Below, in pieces: positions 41,058 to 49,742 of a stretch of DNA of 64,000 bases. Below the pieces are notes generated by a model that saw nothing but the letters and a program-made list of their open reading frames with translations, was not told where the DNA came from and made no database searches. Every line of letters starts with the position of its first letter. Position 1 is the first letter of the stretch. A program made the translations under genes and the position numbers. Source of the stretch: RGIG6353 sp964650465 (GTDB lineage: Bacteria > Bacillota > Clostridia > Oscillospirales > SIG627); contig CAZYTA010000008.1 in assembly GCA_964650465.1 (NCBI GenBank), positions 10,284 through 74,283 of the forward strand, written 5' to 3'.

Positions 41058-41744
41058 TTACAGGAGGTCAAATTTATATCCGACTCCCCAAACGGTTTTC
41101 AGATTCCATTTATCGCTGATACCCTCAAGCTTTTCACGAAGTCTCTTTACATGAACGTCAACCGTTCTTGAATCGCCCAGATAATCAAAGCCCCATACCT
41201 TATCAAGGAGCTGGTCTCGTGTAAATACTCTGTTATAATTAGAGGCAAGGAAATAAAGCAGCTCCAATTCCTTGGGAGGAATGTCAACAGCCTTTCCGTT
41301 GAGCTTTAATTCGTACTTTCTCAAGCTTATTTCAATATTTTCAAATTTTACAACCTCGTCCTCGTCAGAGCGGTTATGTGCAGTATAACGTCGAAGCACA
41401 GCCTTTACACGTGCAGATATCTCCTTTGTATCAAAAGGCTTTACAATAAAGTCATCCGCACCCAGCTCAAGTCCGAGAACCTTGTCAAATACCTCGCCCT
41501 TTGCTGTTATCATGATGATAGGCTTCTGTGACATCTCTCTGATTTCACGGCAAACCTGCCATCCATCCTTCTTGGGAAGCATAATGTCAAGGAGCACCAA
41601 ATCGGGCTCATACGCCTTAAATGCGGCAATACCCTCTGCACCGTCTCCCGCACTTTTTACCTTATAGCCTTCGTTTTCAAGAAAAATTCTCAACAGCTCA
41701 CAAATATTAGCATCGTCATCAATTACAAGAATTTTTGTAGACAT
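41058..41744 (-). CDS. OmpR-family response regulator
   Basis: A 228-residue regulator: receiver domain ILVIDDDANICELLRIFLENEGY with the phospho-acceptor Asp in LVLLDIMLPKKDGW and Lys in ITAKGE, then a winged-helix DNA-binding domain (ELELLYFLASNYNRVFTRDQLLDKVWGFDYLGDSRTVDVHVKRLREKL). GAAAGGA precedes the ATG. A GC hairpin (CCCC/GGGG) lies in the leader just upstream. It is first in a two-gene operon with the kinase. Confidence 0.94.
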   Translation of the reverse strand: MSTKILVIDDDANICELLRIFLENEGYKVKSAGDGAEGIAAFKAYEPDLVLLDIMLPKKDGWQVCREIREMSQKPIIMITAKGEVFDKVLGLELGADDFIVKPFDTKEISARVKAVLRRYTAHNRSDEDEVVKFENIEISLRKYELKLNGKAVDIPPKELELLYFLASNYNRVFTRDQLLDKVWGFDYLGDSRTVDVHVKRLREKLEGISDKWNLKTVWGVGYKFDLL

Positions 41745-41882
41745 AATTTACACTTTCCTTTCAAACCCCTTATTTTTAGGGGGTATTTTTATTTTTTAAT
41801 AAATTTTGTTCATAATTCAAATATTAACAAAGCTTTATTTTTCTATATATTACCAAGTATTTTTGTTATAGGGGTTATCAAT

Positions 41883-43151
41883 TTATGAATTTTTATTTAA
41901 ATCCATATCCTCGGTTACCGTTACCTTAATAATATCTCCTTTATTGCATCCTTGCGGACATGGAAAACGGAGATTTATAAAGTTTTCCGTATATCCGAGA
42001 ACATCACTGCCCTTGAAAAATTCAGCAAGCACATTATATTCTCTGCCCACATTGGAGGAAAATATTCTTTTGTGTATCTTATCAGCTTGCTCGGTCATTA
42101 TTCTTGCACGGCGGTGCTTTTCAAAATCAGATACCTCATTCTCCATAAACGATGCTCTTGTGCCTGCTCTTTGGGAATAAGGGAAAATATGAGTGTGCAA
42201 TATTTCCGCCCTGTCTATAAATTCAAGGCTTTGTTCAAAATCCCATTCACTCTCGCCGGGAAATCCGCAAATCATATCACAGGACAAATTTGCCGAAGGA
42301 AAAAAATGTCTTATGACATCAACCGTTTGATAAAGGCTTTTTGAGGAATAATTTCTTCTCATACTTTTCAAAATATCATCCGAGGCGCTTTGTACAGACA
42401 GATGAAAATGAGGCATGACGCCTGCATCGGAAAGTCTTTCAAGACGCTCAGAAGTGAAAAAAGAAGGATTAAGCGACCCGAATCGCAGACGCTCCACAGG
42501 ACACTCGCTTTGTATTCTTTCAACAAGCTCACAAAGAGGCTCCTTGCTGTCTCTGTCCTCGCCGTATGCCGATGTTTCAATACCTGTAAGTATTATTTCC
42601 CTGTAGCCCGAGGATTTTAGTCTCTTTACCTCGGAAATTATATCCTCCTCACATCTTGAACGCACTCTGCCTCTCACATAAGGAACATAGCAGTAAGAAC
42701 AAAAATTGTTACAGCCATCCTCTATTTTCACATATGCCTTAACATAACGGCATGAGGTGATTGACAGATTTTCGTATTCGGCGCCCGAAAGAGATGCACG
42801 GCGGTCAATTCTCTGACCTGAAATAATATTTTCAATAAAATCAACAACTTCACCTTTATTTTTGTTGCCCGATATATAGTTTACCCTTTCAAGCTCCTCG
42901 GCATTCCCGTCAGAGCCTTGAACAAAACAGCCAATTACAGCAACGGGTGCACCGTAACGAAGAGCCCGCCGAATAGCTTTGCGGCATTTTGAATCGCTTT
43001 CCGCTGTAACTGTACAGGTATTTATTATGTAGGCATCACACCCGTTTTCAAAAGCGGATATCTCATAGCCCTTGCTTTCCAGCCTCTCTACTATTGCATC
43101 CGATTCATATTGATTTACACGGCAGCCCAGTGTCAGTATTCCTATCTTCAT
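41883..43151 (-). CDS. mtaB: tRNA t6A37 methylthiotransferase MtaB
   Basis: A 422-residue enzyme that converts t6A37 to ms2t6A37 in tRNAs reading ANN codons. It has the UPF0004 domain start MKIGILTLGCRVNQYESDAI with further cluster Cys in YIINTCTVT and VIGCFVQG, the radical SAM motif CNNFCSYCYVPYVRGRVRS, and a C-terminal TRAM-like part (NVLAEFFKGSDVLGYTENFINLRF). It is a single gene, probably transcribed with the S1 gene upstream through a leaky hairpin. Confidence 0.93.
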   Translation of the reverse strand: MKIGILTLGCRVNQYESDAIVERLESKGYEISAFENGCDAYIINTCTVTAESDSKCRKAIRRALRYGAPVAVIGCFVQGSDGNAEELERVNYISGNKNKGEVVDFIENIISGQRIDRRASLSGAEYENLSITSCRYVKAYVKIEDGCNNFCSYCYVPYVRGRVRSRCEEDIISEVKRLKSSGYREIILTGIETSAYGEDRDSKEPLCELVERIQSECPVERLRFGSLNPSFFTSERLERLSDAGVMPHFHLSVQSASDDILKSMRRNYSSKSLYQTVDVIRHFFPSANLSCDMICGFPGESEWDFEQSLEFIDRAEILHTHIFPYSQRAGTRASFMENEVSDFEKHRRARIMTEQADKIHKRIFSSNVGREYNVLAEFFKGSDVLGYTENFINLRFPCPQGCNKGDIIKVTVTEDMDLNKNS

Positions 43152-43200
43152 TTTTATATCCTTTTATTTATTCAAAGTGAGTATATCACACTTTTTAATA

Positions 43201-43234
43201 AATTTCAAGGAGTGCTTACGCACTCCCTGAAATT
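43201..43234 (-). terminator. Terminator of the S1-domain gene
   Basis: AATTTCA-x-GGAGTGC pairs with GCACTCC-x-TGAAATT around a 4-nt loop, followed on the minus strand by TATTAAAAAG. The T-run is poor, so read-through into mtaB is possible. Confidence 0.6.
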
Positions 43235-44150
43235 AGTATATCCAATCCGACACATTTCCTTTGGTTATAAAGTATTCATTCTTGATAAAATGCTTATCCG
43301 CTGTATAGCTGTCAACAATAACAAGCTTTACTTTCATTTTCTGTGGAATAATATTTTTTATGTAGACAGATGCTATCTGCCCCACCTCTACACCGCTTTT
43401 CCATTCGGCAAGCCCTGCAAGATTGGGGGCAAGCTCAACAAATATCCCGTAATTTTCAATACTTCTTACTACACCGGCAACTGTCTGACCTATTTTGAAG
43501 CGCTGTGCATTTTCCTCCCACGTGCCAAGAAGCTCCTTATGAGACAGCGCAATCCTTCCGTTTGACACATTACCTCTTACGGGCAACGGCTCCTCCCTTG
43601 ATTTCACAACGGCTTTTATCATTTGTCCGACAGTAAATCTGTCACTCGGATGTGAAATTCTTGACACCGATATTGAATCTATGGAAAGCAATGACACCAC
43701 GCCGCATCCTATATCGCAAAATGCGCCAAAAGGCTCAAAATGCGTAATTCTCGCATCAATAACATCGCCTGTCTCCAATTTATTCAGATAGTTTTTTACG
43801 CATTCCTCCTGTGCTCTTCTGCGTGAAAGATATGCTATCGGCTCGCCGTTTTCGTCTCTTGTAATGGATTCAACTATAAAGGACACCGCCTTGCCCACTC
43901 TGGTTATGACAGCAATATCACGAGGGATGCTTCCATCCTCGCTCCACGCCGCTTCCTCTCTCGGAATTATTCCTCGGCAGACACCCAAATCAAGAGAAAG
44001 CTCAAAGCCCTCTCCGCAAAGGTTGACTATAGCCTCAAGTATTCTTCCGCTGTTTCTTGCCTCGTCAAGAGTGGAAAGACTTGCCATAGCCGCCTTGTTT
44101 GCCGCAGTCTTTATTAACATTCCTTCGGGAAAATAATGTTTATCGTTCAT
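43233..44150 (-). CDS. S1 RNA-binding domain protein
   Basis: A 305-residue protein with two S1 (OB-fold) repeats at about 122-200 (LETGDVIDARITHFEPFGAFCDIGCGVVSLLSIDS) and 215-285 (FKIGQTVAGVVRSIENYGIFVELAPNLAGLAEW). The N-terminal 110 residues, with a GVCRGIIPREEAAW stretch, look like a further diverged OB fold. Short S1 proteins of this type occur in Clostridia in place of a full ribosomal S1; a role in mRNA binding or translation is likely. TM segments are absent. Confidence 0.85.
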   Translation of the reverse strand: MNDKHYFPEGMLIKTAANKAAMASLSTLDEARNSGRILEAIVNLCGEGFELSLDLGVCRGIIPREEAAWSEDGSIPRDIAVITRVGKAVSFIVESITRDENGEPIAYLSRRRAQEECVKNYLNKLETGDVIDARITHFEPFGAFCDIGCGVVSLLSIDSISVSRISHPSDRFTVGQMIKAVVKSREEPLPVRGNVSNGRIALSHKELLGTWEENAQRFKIGQTVAGVVRSIENYGIFVELAPNLAGLAEWKSGVEVGQIASVYIKNIIPQKMKVKLVIVDSYTADKHFIKNEYFITKGNVSDWIY

Positions 44151-44239
44151 CTTATGCCTCCAATGTTTTTACTTCATTTTATTCACACGTCGTTTGTTTA
44201 TGACTCATTTTACATCGGAAGCAATGTCATATTATGTAA

Positions 44240-44270
44240 AAAAAGAAACTCCGAAGAGTTTCTTTTTTCT
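44240..44270. terminator. Terminator of the first solute-binding protein gene
   Basis: AAAGAAACTC and GAGTTTCTTT pair around CGAA, with A/T runs on both sides, 12 bp past the stop at 44282. Confidence 0.88.
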
Positions 44271-44281
44271 CTATATGATTT

Positions 44282-45781
44282 TTATGAAAGCTTGTCAAAC
44301 GCCTTGATAACCTTCTTGAGCTGAATTCTTGCTGAAGGATATCTTGATGCATAGTATGACTCGAAGTTTTCCTTCTGGTCTCTGAGCATGAACATTACGG
44401 TATAAGCATATCCCTGCCAGTTATCGTATACGAAGCCGAAGTCGAAATATCTCTGGTCAAGAACTATATCAAGAACCTCCTTAGACTCGGAGTCACGAAG
44501 GTATCTGGTCTTGAGTGCTGTTTCGTAGATGGTAGGTGTTACAGTCTTCCATGACTCGTAGGAAAGAGCCTCTGTACATACACCGATAAACTCAAGGTCC
44601 TTTGCAGTCTTGGGTACTGCACAGGCTGTTGACTCACCGTATACATGTGAATGGTAGTCGGTCTGGTATTCATTCCACTTGGGATAAGGAAGAATGCCGT
44701 AATCATCCTCAAAGTTACGAAGCTGTTCTCCTGTAACCGAGCCGAGAGTGATAGGTGTCATGATACACTGTCTGTTGGTAAACATTTTAATGCCGTTAAA
44801 GTCTTCTATATCAACACTGTTGCCGATACCGTTTGTATTGTAATAGAAATCAAACAGAGTCTGCATGATGTTGTTTATTTTGTCAGACTTGATGGAGAAA
44901 GCAGGAATTCCGTCCTCATCCTTTGTAACAACGGGATTGTCAAACGCCCAAAGCCAAGCATTTGTTGTATCTCCTATACCGAATGCACCGCCGAAAAAGT
45001 CTCCTGCTGACTTTGTACCTGAACCGTCGGCATCAACATAGACATCCTTAATCATTTCGTACATTACGTCATATGTCCATTTACCGCTAAGCACAAGGTC
45101 ATAGAGATTTCCGAGGTCATATGATGCCGCAAGACTCTTGTTGAAGGCAATAACACAGGTAGATGTGATAGAGGTTGCGTTGATATCAGAAATTGCAAGG
45201 ATACACTTGCCGTCATATGTAAGCTCTGTACCTGTGGAAGCCGCCCACCAAGGCTTTGAAAAATCCACATGGGGAACATCGTACCAGTTAAGGAACAGAT
45301 TCTTTGTTACCATACCGCCTGCTGTAAGAATGTGATTTACTATAAGGTCAAATTCGTCCGCACCGGAAAGAATTGACTTCTGAACATAGTCCTGAAGCTC
45401 GACGATACCTGCATGGTAGGTAAGCTCTAAATTTACATTAAGCTTGTCCTCCACTGCGGTATTTCTTGCAGCTTTAGCATCTTTAATAAGGTCGCCCTTG
45501 TTGATATCCTCATCAAGAGGGAACATTTCATATCCGTCGTTGTGGCATACCACTCTGAGTGTTCTGCCGCCAAAATCCCAGCTGTCGTCAAGTCCGTCAT
45601 CAACAGCCGCACGCTCAGCAAAAATATCTCCTGCCTCAAGCGCCGCCTGGTCGTCTGTCGGATTGTTGCTGTTATTCTTCTTTGTGCCCTCTGTTTCGTC
45701 CTCACCGCATGAAGTGAACATAAGTGTCATACACGAAACCAACATAACACAAGCCAAAATAAGCGCTAATACTCTTTTCAT
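44282..45781 (-). CDS. Extracellular solute-binding lipoprotein, paralogue 1
   Basis: A 499-residue lipoprotein: signal peptide MKRVLALILACVMLVSCMTL with a probable lipid-anchored Cys25 in FTSCG, then an acidic linker and a large family 1-type binding fold. It carries a DVDADGSGTKSAGD stretch that resembles a calcium-binding loop. It is nearly identical to the gene at 45957 over the whole mature region, and differs mainly in the linker and around 310-330. No permease or ATPase gene is nearby, so the partner transporter is elsewhere. AAAGGAG precedes the ATG; it has its own promoter and terminator. Confidence 0.88.
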   Translation of the reverse strand: MKRVLALILACVMLVSCMTLMFTSCGEDETEGTKKNNSNNPTDDQAALEAGDIFAERAAVDDGLDDSWDFGGRTLRVVCHNDGYEMFPLDEDINKGDLIKDAKAARNTAVEDKLNVNLELTYHAGIVELQDYVQKSILSGADEFDLIVNHILTAGGMVTKNLFLNWYDVPHVDFSKPWWAASTGTELTYDGKCILAISDINATSITSTCVIAFNKSLAASYDLGNLYDLVLSGKWTYDVMYEMIKDVYVDADGSGTKSAGDFFGGAFGIGDTTNAWLWAFDNPVVTKDEDGIPAFSIKSDKINNIMQTLFDFYYNTNGIGNSVDIEDFNGIKMFTNRQCIMTPITLGSVTGEQLRNFEDDYGILPYPKWNEYQTDYHSHVYGESTACAVPKTAKDLEFIGVCTEALSYESWKTVTPTIYETALKTRYLRDSESKEVLDIVLDQRYFDFGFVYDNWQGYAYTVMFMLRDQKENFESYYASRYPSARIQLKKVIKAFDKLS

Positions 45782-45823
45782 AAAATTCTCCTTTCATTTT
45801 CTTTTTATTTCAGAGTTATTTTG

Positions 45824-45852
45824 ATTATAACACATAAATAACATTTTTGCAA
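45824..45852 (-). promoter_or_regulatory. Promoter of solute-binding protein 1
   Basis: On the minus strand TTGCAA (45852-45847), a 17-bp spacer and TATAAT (45829-45824). Same arrangement as the promoter of its paralogue. Confidence 0.85.
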
Positions 45853-45880
45853 TATTTTATAAAAGAATTTCTTGTAATGC

Positions 45881-45916
45881 AAAAAGAGGAGAGGTTGATT
45901 TAATGCAATTTCCTAT
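45881..45916 (+). repeat. Dispersed repeat fragment R8 (3' part only)
   Basis: AAAAAGAGGAGAGGTTGATT followed by TAATGCAATTTCCTAT; matches the conserved 3' end of the repeat family and nothing of the 5' hairpin. Confidence 0.65.
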
Positions 45917-45920
45917 GATA

Positions 45921-45952
45921 CAAAAAACAGGACGGTAAAAACCGCCCTGCTC
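45921..45952 (-). terminator. Terminator of solute-binding protein 2
   Basis: On the minus strand CAGGGCGGT pairs with ACCGTCCTG around TTTT, followed by TTTTTT. Confidence 0.9.
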
Positions 45953-45956
45953 TTAA

Positions 45957-47450
45957 TTATGAAAGCTTGTCAAATGCCTTGATAACCTTCTTGAGCTGAA
46001 TTCTTGCTGAAGGATACTTTGAAGCATAGTATGACTCGAAGTTTTCCTTCTGGTCTCTGAGCATAAACATTACTGTGTATGCATAGCCCTGCCAGTTGTC
46101 ATATACGAAACCAAAGTCGAAGTATCTCTGGTCAAGAACTATATCAAGAACCTCCTTGGACTCGGAGTCACGGAGATATCTGGTCTTGAGAGCTGTTTCG
46201 TAAATTGTGGGAGTAACTGTCTTCCACGATTCATAGGAAAGAGCCTCTGTACATACGCCTATAAATTCAAGGTCCTTTGCTGTCTTAGGTACTGCACAGA
46301 CTGTGGACTCACCGTATACATGGGAGTAGTAGTTCTGCTGATACTCGTCCCACTTGGGATAAGGAAGGATTCCGTAATCGTCCTCAAAGTTACGAAGTCC
46401 CTCACCTGTAACATTACCAAGAGTAATGGGTGCCATAATACACTGCTTATTGGTAAACATTTTGCCGCTACTGATGCCTTCCATTGCATCGCCGCTTGCG
46501 ATACCGTTTGTATTGTAATAGAAATCAAACAGCGTCTGCATGATGTTGTTAATTTTGTCAGACTTGATGGAGAAAGCAGGAATGCCGTCCTCGTCCTTTT
46601 TAACAACGGGGTTGTCGAATGCCCAAAGCCAAGCATTTGAGGTATCACCTATACCAAAAGCACCGCCGTAAAAGTCACCTGCAGTCTTTGTACCGGAACC
46701 ATCGGTATCCACATAGATATCCTTAATCATTTCGTACATTACGTCATATGTCCATTTACCGCTGAGCACCAGGTCATAAAGGTTGCCCAGGTCATAGGAT
46801 GCGGCGAGATTCTTATTGAAGGCTATAACACAGGTTGAGGTAATGGATGTGGCATTGATATCTGAGATAGCAAGGATACATTTGCCGTCATATGTAAGCT
46901 CTGTACCTGTAGAAGCCGCCCACCAGGGCTTGGAGAAATCTACATGGGGTATATCATACCAGTTGAGGAACAGATTCTTAGTTACCATACCGCCTGCTGT
47001 AAGGATATGGTTAACGATAAGGTCAAATTCATCAACACCGGAAAGAATAGTCTTTGAAACATATTCCTGAAGCTCTACAATTCCCGCATGATAGGTAAGC
47101 TCAAGGTTTATGTTAAGCTTATCCTCTACTGCGGTATTTCTTTTAGCCTTAGCGTCCTTTATAAGGTCGCCCTTGTTGATGTCCTCCTCAGCGGGGAACA
47201 TTTCATATCCGTCATTGTGGCAAACTACTCTGAGAGTTTTTCCTCCGAAATCCCAGTCGTCAAGTCCGTCATCCACTGCGGCACGCTCAGCAAAAATATC
47301 TCCTGCTTCAAGAGCTGCTGCCATATCCTCTTCCGAGGTCTGTGTGTTATTTGTTACTGTCTCCTCTTCATCACCGCAGGAGGTAAGTGTAAATGCCATG
47401 CAGGATACAAGCATAACACAAGCAAGAATTAATGCAATTAATCTTTTCAT
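45957..47450 (-). CDS. Extracellular solute-binding lipoprotein, paralogue 2
   Basis: A 497-residue lipoprotein from the ATG at 47450, where AAAGGAG is well placed; a frame five codons longer is rejected. The signal peptide MKRLIALILACVMLVSCMAF leads to a lipobox LTSC (Cys25). The mature part is nearly identical to the neighbour at 44282, including DTDGSGTKTAGD and a shared C-terminal 110 residues. It probably binds a sugar or oligosaccharide for a distant ABC transporter. Two operator-like inverted repeats lie upstream of its promoter, unlike paralogue 1. Confidence 0.88.
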   Translation of the reverse strand: MKRLIALILACVMLVSCMAFTLTSCGDEEETVTNNTQTSEEDMAAALEAGDIFAERAAVDDGLDDWDFGGKTLRVVCHNDGYEMFPAEEDINKGDLIKDAKAKRNTAVEDKLNINLELTYHAGIVELQEYVSKTILSGVDEFDLIVNHILTAGGMVTKNLFLNWYDIPHVDFSKPWWAASTGTELTYDGKCILAISDINATSITSTCVIAFNKNLAASYDLGNLYDLVLSGKWTYDVMYEMIKDIYVDTDGSGTKTAGDFYGGAFGIGDTSNAWLWAFDNPVVKKDEDGIPAFSIKSDKINNIMQTLFDFYYNTNGIASGDAMEGISSGKMFTNKQCIMAPITLGNVTGEGLRNFEDDYGILPYPKWDEYQQNYYSHVYGESTVCAVPKTAKDLEFIGVCTEALSYESWKTVTPTIYETALKTRYLRDSESKEVLDIVLDQRYFDFGFVYDNWQGYAYTVMFMLRDQKENFESYYASKYPSARIQLKKVIKAFDKLS

Positions 47451-47488
47451 TTTTTCTCCTTTCATAATCTGTTTAACAGTGCGATAAT

Positions 47489-47517
47489 ATTATAACATAA
47501 GTAAGGGTTTTTTGCAA
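47489..47517 (-). promoter_or_regulatory. Promoter of solute-binding protein 2
   Basis: On the minus strand TTGCAA (47517-47512), a 17-bp spacer and TATAAT (47494-47489). Confidence 0.87.
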
Positions 47518-47528
47518 CATTTTTTGTT

Positions 47529-47575
47529 TGTAAGCACTTACGAATATATAGTCTTCAGATTGTAATAACTTACAA
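47529..47575. promoter_or_regulatory. Tandem operator-like sites upstream of solute-binding protein 2
   Basis: TGTAAGCACTTACG (47529-47542) and TGTAATAACTTACA (47561-47574) share the pattern TGTAA-N4-TTAC and have centres 32 bp apart, about three DNA turns. The first differs from the cre consensus at two positions. They lie 12 bp upstream of the -35 box, where a LacI-type activator or a looping repressor could act. Confidence 0.6.
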
Positions 47576-47585
47576 AATTACAAAA

Positions 47586-47684
47586 AGCGGAGAGCCTTCG
47601 ACGGCAATGCTCGCATATCGCAACCAATGTATAAGCCGAAGTAAAGTAAAACGGCGAGGTTGCTTCAATGCAATTTCCTTGTAG
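47586..47684 (+). repeat. Dispersed hairpin repeat, copy R9 (forward)
   Basis: Outer hairpin CGGAG-AGC-CTTCG contains a G-U pair. The inner CTCGC and GGCGAG follow, and the 3' end CTTCAATGCAATTTCCTTG is conserved. It lies between khpA and the solute-binding gene, just past the khpA terminator. Confidence 0.88.
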
Positions 47685-47686
47685 GC

Positions 47687-47714
47687 AAAAAAATAAAGTT
47701 CCTCAACGGAACTT
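47687..47714 (-). terminator. Terminator of ffh-rpsP-khpA
   Basis: On the minus strand AAGTTCC pairs with GGAACTT around GTTGA, followed by TATTTTTTT. Confidence 0.9.
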
Positions 47715-47720
47715 CATTTT

Positions 47721-47948
47721 TTAAATAATATCAACAACTATATGCTGATTGTTTTTGGTTGAAGAAGCCTTCATAACCGTACGTATAGCCTTGGCAATTC
47801 TTCCGCCTTTTCCGATAACCTTACCCATATCATCGGGGGCTACCGAAAGCTCAAGGTGGAGAACATCTCCGTCCATACGCTCATTTACCTTCACTTCTTC
47901 GGGCTTGTCAACAATTGCGCTGGCAATGTCGATAAGAATTTTCTTCAA
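47721..47948 (-). CDS. khpA: KH-domain RNA-binding protein KhpA
   Basis: A 75-residue protein with a single KH domain and the signature VIGKGGRIAKAIRTVMKA. KhpA (YlqC) pairs with KhpB and binds many RNAs; it affects cell size and division genes in streptococci. It lies 16 bp after rpsP, the usual place in Firmicutes. The common next genes rimM, trmD and rplS are absent; a terminator follows directly. Confidence 0.93.
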   Translation of the reverse strand: MKKILIDIASAIVDKPEEVKVNERMDGDVLHLELSVAPDDMGKVIGKGGRIAKAIRTVMKASSTKNNQHIVVDII

Positions 47949-47964
47949 AACTGTCCCTCCAAGC

Positions 47965-48210
47965 TTAGTCGATTACGCCGCTCTTCTTCAAGAGACTCTT
48001 TGCAGTATCTGTGGGCTGAGCACCGTTAGCAATCCACTTCTTTGCTGCCTCAACATCGATGTTGATTTCAGCGGGATCTGTCATAGGATTGTAGAAGCCG
48101 ATTTCTTCAATAAATCTTCCGTCTCTGGGAGATCTTGAATCTGCAACAACTACACGGTAGAAAGGAGCCTTCTTAGCACCCATTCTTCTAAGTCTGATCT
48201 TTACTGCCAT
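47965..48210 (-). CDS. rpsP: 30S ribosomal protein S16
   Basis: An 81-residue protein, MAVKIRLRRMGAKKAPFYRV onwards with SPRDGRFIEEIGFYNP, standard S16. The ATG at 48210 is preceded by GGAGGTG; the five-residue longer frame is not used. It follows ffh by 69 bp and precedes khpA. Confidence 0.96.
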   Translation of the reverse strand: MAVKIRLRRMGAKKAPFYRVVVADSRSPRDGRFIEEIGFYNPMTDPAEINIDVEAAKKWIANGAQPTDTAKSLLKKSGVID

Positions 48211-48279
48211 TATTTTCACCTCCATGGCTGAATTTTAATTTATATTATTTAATAAATTACGTTTTGGATTTCCCGTCGG

Positions 48280-49614
48280 TTAAAAACCGAAGGGGAACTT
48301 CTTGCCGAATTTCTTTTTCCCTCCGCCGCCTGTAAACTGCTTCATAAGCTGTTTTGTCTGGTCAAACTGCTTGAGCAATCTGTTTATCTGCTCAACCGTT
48401 GTTCCGCTTCCTGCGGCTATTCTCTTCTTTCTCGATGCGTTGAGAATGTCGGGGTTGTCTCTTTCTGCCCGGGTCATGGAAAGAATTATCGCTTCCTGCT
48501 GAGCTAATTGCTTTTCATCAACCTTTACATCCTTCATTGCCCCCGGCTTCATACCGGGTATCATTCCTACCAGCTGATTAAGGTCGCCCATGTTTTTGAG
48601 CTGATTAAACTGGTCAAGGTAATCTGACAGTGTAAAGGTCTGAGAGCGAAGCTTCTTTTCCAGCTCTGCCGCCTTCTTTTCATCAAAGGATTCCTGAGCT
48701 TTTTCGATAAGAGAAAGCACATCTCCCATACCAAGAATTCTTGAAGCCATTCTTTCGGGATGAAAGGGCTCTATATTTTCAAGCTTTTCACCGGTACCGA
48801 TATATTTTATCGGCTTGCCTGTAACATGTCTTACGGAAAGCGCCGCACCGCCTCTTGTGTCACCGTCAAGCTTTGTAAGAATAACGCCTGTAACATCAAG
48901 CAGTGAGTTGAAATGCTCTGCCACATTTACTGCATCCTGACCGAGCATCGCATCTATAGTCAGAAGAATTTCTGTGGGGTGTACCTCAGCCTTTATGTTT
49001 TCAAGCTCCTTCATCAGAACCTCGTCAATATGAAGACGTCCTGCGGTATCTATGAAAACAATATCTATTCCTTCGCGCTCTGCAAGTTTTACGCCGTCTT
49101 TTGCAATCTTAACAGGGTCCTTTGTGCTCTCATCGGAATAAACCTTTACTCCTACCTGTTCACCCACAACATGAAGCTGTTTTATAGCGGCAGGTCTGTA
49201 TACGTCGCAGGCTACCAGAAGCGAGGTCTTTCCCTGCTTCTTCATAAGCCCTGCAAGCTTAGCTGCATGGGTGGTTTTACCTGCACCCTGTAGACCGCAC
49301 ATCATAACCACCGTGGGAGGCTTTGATGCTATCTGAAGCTTTTCGTGCTTTTCGCCCATGATGGCGCAAAGCTCTTCATTTACTATCTTTACTATCTGCT
49401 GTGCGGGCATAAGGCTTTCAAGCACCTCAACACCTACCGCACGCTCCGAAACCTTTGCGATAAAGGCTTTTACTACCTTGAAGTTTACATCGGCTTCAAG
49501 AAGCGCAAGCTTTATCTCACGCATACCTTCCTTTACATCGGACTCGGTAAGCTTTCCTTTGTTTCTGAATTTTTTGAATGCGTCCGATATTTTATCTGTC
49601 AGACTCTGAAACAT
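48280..49614 (-). CDS. ffh: Signal recognition particle protein Ffh
   Basis: A 444-residue GTPase from the ATG at 49614 (AAAGGAGG upstream). A longer open frame reaches 49695 only because repeat R10 reads through; those 27 codons are not real. N-domain MFQSLTDKISDAFKKFRNKG, G-domain GLQGAGKTTHAAKLA, VDTAGRLH-type FIDTAGRLHID and TKLDGDTRGGAAL, then a Met-rich M domain with RIAAGSGTTVEQINRLLKQF for SRP RNA binding. It targets nascent membrane proteins to FtsY and Sec. ylxM lies upstream with R10 between. Confidence 0.96.
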   Translation of the reverse strand: MFQSLTDKISDAFKKFRNKGKLTESDVKEGMREIKLALLEADVNFKVVKAFIAKVSERAVGVEVLESLMPAQQIVKIVNEELCAIMGEKHEKLQIASKPPTVVMMCGLQGAGKTTHAAKLAGLMKKQGKTSLLVACDVYRPAAIKQLHVVGEQVGVKVYSDESTKDPVKIAKDGVKLAEREGIDIVFIDTAGRLHIDEVLMKELENIKAEVHPTEILLTIDAMLGQDAVNVAEHFNSLLDVTGVILTKLDGDTRGGAALSVRHVTGKPIKYIGTGEKLENIEPFHPERMASRILGMGDVLSLIEKAQESFDEKKAAELEKKLRSQTFTLSDYLDQFNQLKNMGDLNQLVGMIPGMKPGAMKDVKVDEKQLAQQEAIILSMTRAERDNPDILNASRKKRIAAGSGTTVEQINRLLKQFDQTKQLMKQFTGGGGKKKFGKKFPFGF

Positions 49615-49637
49615 ATCACTTACCTCCTTTTGTAAAA

Positions 49638-49731
49638 AGCGGAGAGCCTCCGCCGGCAATTCCCGCCTACCGTTGCCATGCAAGTAACCCAACAAAGCAA
49701 AACGGCGCTATTGTTTTAATGCAATTTCCCC
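49638..49731 (+). repeat. Dispersed hairpin repeat, copy R10 (forward)
   Basis: Outer hairpin GCGGAG-AGC-CTCCGC is perfect and the inner CCGCC faces GGCG. It sits inside the ylxM-ffh operon, 24 bp ahead of the ffh start on the opposite reading sense, so its transcript is part of that mRNA. Confidence 0.88.
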
Positions 49732-49742
49732 GGATTAAGATA

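Noticed and set aside
45433..45705. Other frames inside the solute-binding protein genes
   Set aside because: They repeat in both paralogues only because the real coding sequences are alike; composition and lack of start signals mark them as shadows.
49615..49695. 27-codon N-terminal extension of Ffh
   Set aside because: It is read through repeat R10; the ATG at 49614 has AAAGGAGG and gives the normal Ffh N-terminus.
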